Source: CAYFQV01 sp964654185 (GTDB lineage: Bacteria; Spirochaetota; Spirochaetia; DSM-27196; PWMO01). Taken from it: a stretch of 64,000 nt of DNA. The position numbers and the translations under genes were made by a program. Below, one piece after another: positions 18,071 to 25,117 of the stretch. The DNA is taken from the NCBI GenBank assembly GCA_964654185.1, contig CAZZIE010000006.1:1-64000 (forward strand), in the 5' to 3' direction. Within the stretch, counting starts at the first letter, position 1. Each line of letters opens with the position of its first letter. The notes under the pieces are model-generated. The model had not been told where the DNA came from and did no database searches. It was given only the letters and a program-made list of their open reading frames with translations.

Positions 18071-19489
18071 ATGGACAGAACCGTACTCATTGATGCCGCC
18101 TATCTCCTGGCGGCGGCGTTGTTCATACTCGGTTTGAAGGGCCTGAGCCATCCAAAGAGCGCGGTCCGGGGCAACCTCATGGGCGCCACGGGCATGCTCA
18201 TTGCCATTGTGGTGACGCTGATCCGGGCGGACATTCTCGGTTACGGCCTCATTCTGATCGGGCTCGCCGTGGGCGCAGTGATCGGCGTGATCCTGGCGCT
18301 CTCCATCAAGATGACCGCAATGCCGCAGTTGGTGGGGCTCTTCAACGGCTTCGGCGGCGCGGCCTCCGTGCTGGTTGCCGGAGCGGTCCTCTTTCAGGTG
18401 ATGGTCGGCGCCGGTTCCGGGGTCGAAGCCGCGGATGCGGGAAGTCCCGACCTGCAGTTCACGATTGCAACGGTTGCGTCGGGGTTGATCGGCGCGGTGA
18501 CCTTTTTCGGGAGCCTGATCGCCTTCGGCAAGTTGCAGGGAATCGTGACGGAGAAGCCGGTCCGCTACACCGGCGAGCAGGTCGTGAAGTCCATATTGTT
18601 CCTCGCGGCCATTGCGGTGGGCGTATACATCGTCATGAATCCGGGAGAGGTTCTGGCCTACTGGGTCCTGGTGGCCGTTGCCGGGCTACTGGGCATCTTC
18701 CTGGTCATTCCGATCGGCGGAGCGGATATGCCGATCGTGATCGCCCTTCTGAACTCCTACTCCGGCCTGGCCGCGGCGGCGACGGGCTTCGTCCTGGCGA
18801 ACAACATTCTCATTGTGGCGGGCTCTCTGGTGGGGGCGTCGGGCATCATCCTGACGCAGATCATGTGCAAGGCCATGAACCGCTCCCTGGCCAACGTCCT
18901 CTTCGGAGGCGTCGGCGCCGTCGTGGAGAGTGCCGGCCAGGACGATATCTACGCCGGGAAGGTGAAGTCCACCTCCAGCGAAGAGGTCGCCATGATCCTG
19001 AAGACCGCGCAGCGTGTGGTCATTGTGCCTGGGTACGGCATGGCCGTCGCCCGGGCGCAGACGCCGGTTCGCCTGCTCACGGAGCTCCTGGAGGCGGAGG
19101 GCATTGAGGTGGAGTTCGCCATCCATCCCGTTGCGGGACGCATGCCCGGCCACATGAACGTCCTCCTGGCGGAGGAGAACATCTCCTACGACAAGCTCCG
19201 GGAGATGGACGCGATCAATCCGAGCTTTCCTCAGACCGACGTGACAATCGTCCTCGGGGCGAACGACGTGGTGAATCCGGTTGCCCGGGAGGCGCAGGGG
19301 AGCCCGATCTCGGGCATGCCCATCCTGGACGTGGACAAGTCACGGACCGTGGTGGTCATCAAGCGCAGCCTCAGCCCGGGCTTCGCCGGGATTCCCAACC
19401 CGCTCTTCGCGGCTGACAACACCCTCATGCTCTTCGGTGACGGAAAAAAGGTGATGGAGGAACTGGTCGCGTCGTACAAGGAGGCGTGA
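18071..19489 (+). CDS. pntB: NAD(P) transhydrogenase subunit beta
   Basis: Completes the proton channel and carries the NADP(H)-binding domain III. The 472-residue protein has about nine transmembrane helices in the first 275 residues, with GLFNGFGGAAS typical of PntB. The soluble C-terminal domain contains the nucleotide motif VPGYGMAVARAQ, HPVAGRMPGHMNVLLAE and VIKRSLSPGFAG. Last gene of the pnt operon; convergent with the HD-GYP gene. Confidence 0.97.
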   Translation: MDRTVLIDAAYLLAAALFILGLKGLSHPKSAVRGNLMGATGMLIAIVVTLIRADILGYGLILIGLAVGAVIGVILALSIKMTAMPQLVGLFNGFGGAASVLVAGAVLFQVMVGAGSGVEAADAGSPDLQFTIATVASGLIGAVTFFGSLIAFGKLQGIVTEKPVRYTGEQVVKSILFLAAIAVGVYIVMNPGEVLAYWVLVAVAGLLGIFLVIPIGGADMPIVIALLNSYSGLAAAATGFVLANNILIVAGSLVGASGIILTQIMCKAMNRSLANVLFGGVGAVVESAGQDDIYAGKVKSTSSEEVAMILKTAQRVVIVPGYGMAVARAQTPVRLLTELLEAEGIEVEFAIHPVAGRMPGHMNVLLAEENISYDKLREMDAINPSFPQTDVTIVLGANDVVNPVAREAQGSPISGMPILDVDKSRTVVVIKRSLSPGFAGIPNPLFAADNTLMLFGDGKKVMEELVASYKEA

Positions 19490-19500
19490 GCCGGCGCGCG

Positions 19501-19519
19501 GCGGGGCGGGCGGCCCCGC
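19501..19519. terminator. GC-rich hairpin between convergent pntB and HD-GYP genes
   Basis: Perfect 7-bp stem GCGGGGC/GCCCCGC with a five-base loop in a 101-bp, nearly all-GC gap. No T-tract follows on either strand, so it is at best an atypical bidirectional terminator. Confidence 0.35.
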
Positions 19520-19590
19520 GCCGCGGGGGGGCGGGCGAGCCGCGTAGCGGCCCTGCCGTGCGCTGACCGGGGCGGCCGCGCGGCGCCCTC

Positions 19591-20838
19591 CTAGTTGCTC
19601 TCTTCCTTGTGATGAGGGTCCTGGTACTTCTCGGAAATGGTCTTGATGTTCGGGAGAACCTTGAAGAAGACGTCGACGATCTCGGGGTCGAACTGGGTTC
19701 CCGCCATGGAGCGGATCTCCTCGAGCACCTGCTCCTCAGTCCACGCTTCTTTGTAGACCCGCCTCGATGAGAGAGCGTCGTAGACATCTGAGATCGCGAC
19801 GATACGTCCGAAGAGCGGGATCTCATCACCGCGCTTGCCCACAGGCTCACCGTTGCTGTCGGTCTTGAGGGGCTCACCCGTGGCAATGTCGACGTGGCCG
19901 GGGTAGCCGTTCCCGTCCCAGTGCTCGTGGTGGCTGATGGCGACCAGCTGGGCAACCTCATCGAAGTCCGACTGCTTGTCGATGAAGAGCCGCGCCCCGT
20001 GGAGGGTGTGGGACTTCATGATGTGGAACTCGTCGTCGGTGAAGCGACCGGGCTTCTTCAGGATGACATCCGAGATGGCGACCTTGCCCACGTCGTGGAG
20101 CATGGCGGCCATGCGGAGGTTGTCCTTCGTCTTCTCAATGTCGTGCTGGGAGTAGCCGTGATCGTGGGCCCAGCGCTCGTAGATCTCAATGGCGTAGCCG
20201 GCGACGCGGTTGACGTGGGGACCGGTCTCTGTGGGATCACGAAGCTCCGCCATCTTGATCATGCGAAGGAGGATGGCCCGGGTCATCTGCGCACGCTGCA
20301 ACGCCACGGTAGCGTTGGTCGCGAAGTGCATCAGCACCAGCTCATCGTCCTTGTTGAAGGAGGTGAGATTCCCCTTGGCAGTTTTCTTGTTGATGAGCTG
20401 GATCACGCCGAGAATCTCCCCCATGTTGGTCCGAAGGGGAATGACGAGCATGGACTTGCTGAGGTATCCGCTCGCCTTATCGACGTTCTTGTTGAAGCCG
20501 TAGGGCGAATCCTCAGGAATCTTGTACACATCCGATATGTTTATCGGCTCACCCGTCGCGGCGGCGTAGCCCGCAATTGACTTCTTGTTGATGGGAAAGG
20601 AGAAGACCTTGTAGATGAGCTTCTCACCCCTGGGAAGCTCGGCCTGCTTCGTGTCGTTCTGAGCGTAGTTGATGACCAGCTCATCCCCGCGCTTGATGTA
20701 GATCGACCCGGCATCCGCGCTGGTAACGCGACGCGCCTCGGTCAGTATCCGTTCGAGGAGAATATCGACGTCCTTGAGCTTATTCAGCTCAGAGTCGAGG
20801 CTGATGACATCTCTGAGTTTTGATCGCTGCGCAGCCAT
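19591..20838 (-). CDS. GAF-HD-GYP domain protein (cyclic-di-GMP phosphodiesterase family)
   Basis: Predicted cytoplasmic phosphodiesterase hydrolysing c-di-GMP. The 415-residue protein has an N-terminal GAF-type sensory domain (about residues 20-185) and a C-terminal HD-GYP domain with MLHDVGKVAI (His248, Asp249), HHEHWDGNGYP (Gly-Tyr-Pro 311-313) and ISDVYDALSS. All key metal ligands seem present. It is convergent with pntB and has its own upstream region containing an inverted repeat at 20899-20925. Confidence 0.92.
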   Translation of the reverse strand: MAAQRSKLRDVISLDSELNKLKDVDILLERILTEARRVTSADAGSIYIKRGDELVINYAQNDTKQAELPRGEKLIYKVFSFPINKKSIAGYAAATGEPINISDVYKIPEDSPYGFNKNVDKASGYLSKSMLVIPLRTNMGEILGVIQLINKKTAKGNLTSFNKDDELVLMHFATNATVALQRAQMTRAILLRMIKMAELRDPTETGPHVNRVAGYAIEIYERWAHDHGYSQHDIEKTKDNLRMAAMLHDVGKVAISDVILKKPGRFTDDEFHIMKSHTLHGARLFIDKQSDFDEVAQLVAISHHEHWDGNGYPGHVDIATGEPLKTDSNGEPVGKRGDEIPLFGRIVAISDVYDALSSRRVYKEAWTEEQVLEEIRSMAGTQFDPEIVDVFFKVLPNIKTISEKYQDPHHKEESN

Positions 20839-20898
20839 AAGTGGGAATTACGCCCCTCTGTTCTTACTCTCTCTGAGATTTCTTCCCCACGTTTTCTT

Positions 20899-20925
20899 GA
20901 TTATCGGAACGTATTGCCAATAATC
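20899..20925. promoter_or_regulatory. Inverted repeat upstream of the HD-GYP gene, possible operator
   Basis: Arms GATTATCGG (20899-20907) and CCAATAATC (20917-20925) pair with one mismatch around a nine-base centre, about 60-85 bases upstream of the start codon in an AT-rich stretch. This is the position expected of a regulator site over the promoter. The rest of the 194-bp gap (20839-21032) holds nothing else I recognise. Confidence 0.4.
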
Positions 20926-21032
20926 CGCAAGAACAAGCCCCCGAATTGGTTATTCTCGCGGCGATTCCGGGCCGTCGGCACCGGCGCTGCGCGATTTGGA
21001 ACCGAAATGGCTCACACTCGGGCGAGACCGAC

Positions 21033-21962
21033 TCACAGTTTGGCCAGACGCTTCATCTCCTCCTCCGAGAGAGGCGATAGATCGGTCGTTGCCAGGCGCC
21101 GGGTCAATTCACGCCAGCTCTCATCCTCCAGATAGATGGCTTTCAGCAGGCGCTCCGCCTCCGCGTCGTTGCCGTTCCCGGCCAGCGTGAGGGCGCGCCA
21201 GTACCGGAGCTCGAGATTCTCCGGTTGCAGGGCGTCGGCGGCTTCGAACTCCGCGGTTGCCTCCGCGAAGTCGCCCCGCGCAAGGGCGTCGTCGCCCCGA
21301 CTTGCGTGATCGTAGGCGCGGCGCACGTCGATGAGTCGTCGCAGCTCGAGCAGTGGCTCCGGGTGATCCTCCACGCGCAGATCGAGCCGCCGGTCCTCCA
21401 TCACGTGACCCGACGCTGCGGTGCCCACGATGAGGATGGTTGCGGACTGCCGTCCCCGGATATCGCCTCCGGCCTGTTCCGCCGCCTCCAGCGCCCGCAT
21501 GAGGCGTTCCGCCAGCGGACCTTCGGCTGCGGTGAAGGCATCGGCCATTGCCGGCCACACATCGCGCGAGCGCATGAGATTGGCCTGGACCGAGAATCGC
21601 GGCTGGAGGGTGTGTCCCGCCTCGGAGATGCACTTCCCGCCGGTGTGGACGGCGACGTCATATCCCGGCGCCGCAATGGCCAGCTGCCGATAGTTGCGCT
21701 GGTCATCATGGGCGAGCAGCGCAGACACCGCCTCGGTCGGGGAGGAGCCGTTCCGGAGAAGCTTGAGGCCTTCGGGTCCGAAGTCAACGTTCACCACCGA
21801 CTGCGTGGCGACTACCCCGACGCCGGCCTCCGCCCAGGGCACAACGGAGCCTACGGAGAAGTAGTGTGACTGTACCGCCACGCCCATCTCGCCGGCCGTC
21901 TCATCCACCGCGACGATCGAATAGGTGTGCACCAGGGGATCGCGAGACGTGGTCGTGTCCAT
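21033..21962 (-). CDS. DUF1028-family (Ntn-hydrolase-like) protein
   Basis: The N-terminal 220 residues match the DUF1028 family, which has a predicted N-terminal-nucleophile hydrolase fold. The enzymatic role is not established. Family features are HTYSIVAVD, VGVAVQSHYFSVGSVVPWAEAGVG-type sequence and GNCLxG-like segments. The last 90 residues form a TPR-like helical tail (ending LSEEEMKRLAKL). The length is 309 residues. The ATG at 21962 is preceded by TATACT with an eight-base gap, so the mRNA may be leaderless. Confidence 0.8.
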   Translation of the reverse strand: MDTTTSRDPLVHTYSIVAVDETAGEMGVAVQSHYFSVGSVVPWAEAGVGVVATQSVVNVDFGPEGLKLLRNGSSPTEAVSALLAHDDQRNYRQLAIAAPGYDVAVHTGGKCISEAGHTLQPRFSVQANLMRSRDVWPAMADAFTAAEGPLAERLMRALEAAEQAGGDIRGRQSATILIVGTAASGHVMEDRRLDLRVEDHPEPLLELRRLIDVRRAYDHASRGDDALARGDFAEATAEFEAADALQPENLELRYWRALTLAGNGNDAEAERLLKAIYLEDESWRELTRRLATTDLSPLSEEEMKRLAKL

Positions 21963-21970
21963 AGAGCACT

Positions 21971-21976
21971 AGTATA
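21971..21976 (-). promoter_or_regulatory. -10 element TATACT close to the DUF1028 start codon
   Basis: Minus-strand TATACT eight bases before the ATG. A plausible -35 is weak. The spacing predicts transcription starting at or within about two bases of the start codon. Confidence 0.45.
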
Positions 21977-22024
21977 CCAACCACGCCCGCGGTCGGACAG
22001 GGCGGCGCGGGCGGCGCCGAAGCG

Positions 22025-22084
22025 TCGCACGGCGCCGCGGTCATTCGCACGGCGCCGCGGTCATTCGCACGGCGGGGCGGCTAT
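22025..22084. repeat. 3 x 20-bp tandem repeat between acyltransferase and DUF1028 genes
   Basis: Copies at 22025-22044, 22045-22064 and 22065-22084; the unit is TCGCACGGCGCCGCGGTCAT. The first two are identical and the third has four changes. They lie in the 174-bp gap (21963-22136) downstream of the acyltransferase stop. Confidence 0.9.
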
Positions 22085-22136
22085 TCCCAGGACGCAGCGC
22101 GCGCTCGTCTGCGCGCCGCCGGGCCGCCGGGCCGCG

Positions 22137-23249
22137 CTATAGTCGGCGCGAGAACACCGGGCGATACAGTTCCTTCACGCGGTTGCTCCCGGGCATCTTG
22201 GTACGTTTGATCGGAGTGATTCGGATCCGCCGCCGCTCCAGACCGGCTCGACGCGTGAGGTCCCGGAGGGAAATGAGCGCGCGTTCGAGCTCCTGGGCGG
22301 TCTCGCTTCCGAGGCGGTAGGAGAAGAATGCCGGATTGGTTATTCGCACGAAGCCGAGCACGACCGCAACCGCCCGACCGAGCTTCTGGGAATTGAGGTA
22401 TCGGTTCATTCGGCGAAGCGGGCGGACCCGGCGGCGCTTCAGGTTGTAGTAGAGGGCGTTGATCAGGACCGGAAGATGGAAGAACCGGGCGAGCACATCC
22501 GGCCGATAGAGCTGATCTTCGACCCGTTCCTCCTCGCCCGAGCTGCTGCGCATGGTGAGCTGAAGCTCGAACTCCTCCCACTCCGGACTGCTGTGGAGAT
22601 CGCGATCCCACTGAGGGATCAGCTCTTCGATGTGGTCGAGGACGATCTCCGCGAAGTGCTCCATCTGCTGCTTTCGAGAGAGACTTTCGTCGCGCCGGGT
22701 GACCGGTATCGGCTCGCCAACCCTCGCCTCGAGACGAGGGTGCTGGAGGAAGAAGGCCTTGTGAATTGCCTCGGCCACACCGCCGAATCCGACAGGTACA
22801 ACGGAAGCGCCCGTCGAGAAACTCAGCCAGGACACGCCGTTATGGGCCGACTTTCGCGCAGCCTGCCAGATCCCCCCTTCCGGGAAGATGCCGACAACGC
22901 CGCCGGATTCGAGAATGTGCTGTGCCTGCCGGAGTGCCTTGCGGTCCAGTTGCCCGCGGCTGTAGGGAATGTAGCCGTACCACTTGGCGAAATAGCGATA
23001 CCGGCGATCAAGAGGAATGTCCCCGGCACCGATGACCTCGACGTCGTGGGGGCACGCCATCATCATGAGGGCTACTTCCATGATGCCACGATGGTTTCCC
23101 GCTACGATGTAAGGACCGCGAGAGGGAAAGTGTTCGGTGCCGGATATGGTGGATCGGGTGAGCAGCCACAGCATTGTCCGGGCGAACCACCTCAGTGGTC
23201 GCCGGAAGAGATTTCGCCAGATGCTCAGGTATTCGGGCTTGCCGGCCAC
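22137..23249 (-). CDS. PlsC-type acyltransferase with HX4E motif
   Basis: Glycerolipid acyltransferase-fold membrane protein of 370 residues, likely acting on lysophospholipid or related acceptors. The substrate-binding motif FPEGG (about 122-126) is clear. The catalytic motif reads NHRGIMEV, so His53 is followed at the expected distance by Glu58 rather than the usual Asp. The N-terminus has a hydrophobic anchor. The C-terminal 170 residues have no recognised domain. The gene starts 26 bases after rpmB on the same strand, so it is probably co-transcribed from the rpmB promoter. Confidence 0.82.
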   Translation of the reverse strand: MAGKPEYLSIWRNLFRRPLRWFARTMLWLLTRSTISGTEHFPSRGPYIVAGNHRGIMEVALMMMACPHDVEVIGAGDIPLDRRYRYFAKWYGYIPYSRGQLDRKALRQAQHILESGGVVGIFPEGGIWQAARKSAHNGVSWLSFSTGASVVPVGFGGVAEAIHKAFFLQHPRLEARVGEPIPVTRRDESLSRKQQMEHFAEIVLDHIEELIPQWDRDLHSSPEWEEFELQLTMRSSSGEEERVEDQLYRPDVLARFFHLPVLINALYYNLKRRRVRPLRRMNRYLNSQKLGRAVAVVLGFVRITNPAFFSYRLGSETAQELERALISLRDLTRRAGLERRRIRITPIKRTKMPGSNRVKELYRPVFSRRL

Positions 23250-23275
23250 GATTATGGGCCGTTACGGCCGACGTC

Positions 23276-23515
23276 CTAAGTGACGTCTTTCAGCTGGAGA
23301 CCATTCTTGCGAAGGAACTGCATGAGTCCAAGCTTGCTCACACTTCGCAGAGCCCGCGTGGAGAGACGAATTCGGACGAAACGGTTCAGTTCCGGAACGA
23401 AAATCCGCTTCGAATGTACATTCGGCTTCTGCCACCGCTTGGTCTTGTTGTGCGCGTGAGAAATGTTGTTTCCAGACAGTGGTTTCTTGTTCGTTATGGC
23501 GCAACGTCGCGACAT
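23276..23515 (-). CDS. rpmB: 50S ribosomal protein L28
   Basis: Structural protein of the large ribosomal subunit. The 79-residue sequence opens with SRRCAITNKKPLSGNNISHA, the classic L28 N-terminus, and has the basic RTRALRSV-like core. Only one Cys is present, so this is the form without the four-Cys zinc site. The ATG at 23515 with TAGGAG upstream is chosen over the longer frame to 23551. A strong promoter and an 80-90 nt leader with a hairpin lie upstream. Confidence 0.96.
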   Translation of the reverse strand: MSRRCAITNKKPLSGNNISHAHNKTKRWQKPNVHSKRIFVPELNRFVRIRLSTRALRSVSKLGLMQFLRKNGLQLKDVT

Positions 23516-23562
23516 TGGTCTATCTCCTACCGGTGAATACACAAAAGGCACGAACGTGGCGG

Positions 23563-23583
23563 GGCGGACGCAAAGCGTCTGCC
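23563..23583 (-). promoter_or_regulatory. Hairpin in the rpmB 5' leader
   Basis: Inner stem GACGC/GCGTC with a three-base loop, extended by three more pairs past one mismatch. It lies between the predicted start point (about 23600) and the ribosome-binding site. It could be a stability element or an autogenous control site; the sequence does not decide. Confidence 0.4.
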
Positions 23584-23607
23584 GACAAAGCCGTCCGTGG
23601 AACTGGA

Positions 23608-23637
23608 AATATATCCTGCCTCTGAGATTGGCGTCAA
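23608..23637 (-). promoter_or_regulatory. Strong sigma-70-type promoter for rpmB
   Basis: Minus-strand -35 TTGACG (23632-23637), 18-bp spacer, -10 TATATT (23608-23613). This is one of the best matches to consensus in the window and lies about 93 bases upstream of the start codon, as expected for a ribosomal protein gene. Confidence 0.75.
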
Positions 23638-23712
23638 GGCGCCAACACTCCGCTTCTCAGTCGCGGGCGGCCTGTCGCCGTTCTGAGTCGCGGGCGCGCC
23701 GCCGCCGACTCC

Positions 23713-25020
23713 TCACACAGGGGTGGGCTCGCGCTTGAGGGTCTCCTTCGCCCGCCCCTGGAGATGGCGAACCGCCAGGTTCCACTTGTAGCTGTTGCCG
23801 CCGCGATTCAACAACGTCACCTGGTAGAGGGAGCCCCGGTAGTAGAACTCCAGGAACTCGCTGTTCTGGACATTGATACCTTCGATCTCGTCGACCTCGA
23901 ATACCAGTGACTCTCCACGTCCCTCCGTCGCATCCAGCACCAGACGATCCAGGAAGAGGCTCAGTATCCCGCGGCCCCGGAACTCCAGCGGTTGGCTCTT
24001 GAATCCCTCGCGGACTCTGGCCCTGGCTTCGCTCAGGATGGGATCCGTCCGACCCGACGCCAGCGCCTCGTCGATCACTCCTTCGAAGTGCTGAACCTGC
24101 CAGAGGTTCCATCGACGCAGGTTCGGAAAGTGCAGCGGCCCGGAGACGGGCTCGAAGGCGCCGTACCCGTTCATCCGTGCAGCGTAGCCGCAGCACTCAC
24201 AGCGAATGGTGTTGCCGCCGCTCTTGAGTGTACCGATGTTGCGACAATCAGGGCATATGAACAGAACGATCTCCAGATACTCTGCCCGGTGGCGGGAGAC
24301 ATATCTGACCCGCCGCTCCTTCTGCGCTTCGAACTCGTCACTGTCGAGATGGCGAACGATGTGCTCGTAGATCTCATCGACGGTCATGCCACGCATCTGC
24401 TTTGGCGTCAGCGCGAGGGTGTAGTGCATGTCGATGCGCCCGCGCCGCGGGCCACGAGCCCACCGAGGAAGAGAGAGGAAGGAGCCCTGAATCCGCGTGG
24501 TCACGACAGGGACCTTCAGCGACTTGAGGAGCTTCGCCGTCGAGTAGTAGATGGGTAAGCTGTGGCCGTCCCAGCTGCTCTGCCCCTCCGGAAAGATGCC
24601 AATGACACCTTTCCTCGCCTTAATCTGAACGATCCGCTTGACCGTTTCCAGGTCCGAAAGCGCCTTCGTCTTGGGAATGCCACCGACAAGACGAAGACCG
24701 AAGTCAACAATGGGAGAGCGAAAGTTCGAGTCGGAGACGACGTAGTGAACGGCGTAGGGAACACGGCTCGCCAGCAGAAAAGGATCGAGCACGCAGGCGT
24801 GATTCGCCAGGATGACGAAGGGCGGCTTAACCTGCCGGAAGACCTCGTAGTTGTGGGCTCGAAGTCGAAACAGCCAGGTCATGACCGGCCCGAAGGTGTG
24901 GCGCAGAATGCGAAATACGGTCTCGGAAGCGTGGATGCGGCGTCGCGAACGACGCAGGTCCCGGCGTTTCCGGCGCGTCGGAGTTGGTGCCGCCTCGCCG
25001 GATGTGCCTGCACTACTCAT
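23713..25020 (-). CDS. PlsC-type acyltransferase with C-terminal zinc ribbon
   Basis: Predicted 1-acylglycerol-3-phosphate acyltransferase-like protein of about 435 residues. It has the canonical NHACVLDP (HX4D) catalytic motif and FPEGQSSW acceptor motif. After the acyltransferase domain comes a four-Cys zinc ribbon (CPDC ... CECCG) and a further domain of about 150 residues with no family I recognise, possibly a PH-like beta domain near its end. The N-terminus is Arg-rich. The start is uncertain between ATG 25020 and GTG 25038; neither has a well-spaced ribosome-binding site. It lies upstream of the rpmB promoter and is transcribed away from lnt. Confidence 0.82.
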   Translation of the reverse strand: MSSAGTSGEAAPTPTRRKRRDLRRSRRRIHASETVFRILRHTFGPVMTWLFRLRAHNYEVFRQVKPPFVILANHACVLDPFLLASRVPYAVHYVVSDSNFRSPIVDFGLRLVGGIPKTKALSDLETVKRIVQIKARKGVIGIFPEGQSSWDGHSLPIYYSTAKLLKSLKVPVVTTRIQGSFLSLPRWARGPRRGRIDMHYTLALTPKQMRGMTVDEIYEHIVRHLDSDEFEAQKERRVRYVSRHRAEYLEIVLFICPDCRNIGTLKSGGNTIRCECCGYAARMNGYGAFEPVSGPLHFPNLRRWNLWQVQHFEGVIDEALASGRTDPILSEARARVREGFKSQPLEFRGRGILSLFLDRLVLDATEGRGESLVFEVDEIEGINVQNSEFLEFYYRGSLYQVTLLNRGGNSYKWNLAVRHLQGRAKETLKREPTPV

Positions 25021-25081
25021 GATACCGGATTTTGACACACCTCCACGGGTAGCTCAAGTATGTGGCGATCCGCTCTGCGGT

Positions 25082-25111
25082 TTGCCGAATCCGGCAAGGT
25101 GACGGTAATAT
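25082..25111 (+). promoter_or_regulatory. Promoter predicting a leaderless lnt mRNA
   Basis: TTGCCG (25082-25087), 18-bp spacer, TAATAT (25106-25111), then six bases and the GTG start at 25118. Transcription would begin at the start codon itself. No ribosome-binding site is present. Confidence 0.55.
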
Positions 25112-25117
25112 GCTTCC

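Noticed and set aside
22025..22084. CRISPR array
   Set aside because: The copies are directly adjacent with no spacers and no cas genes are present.
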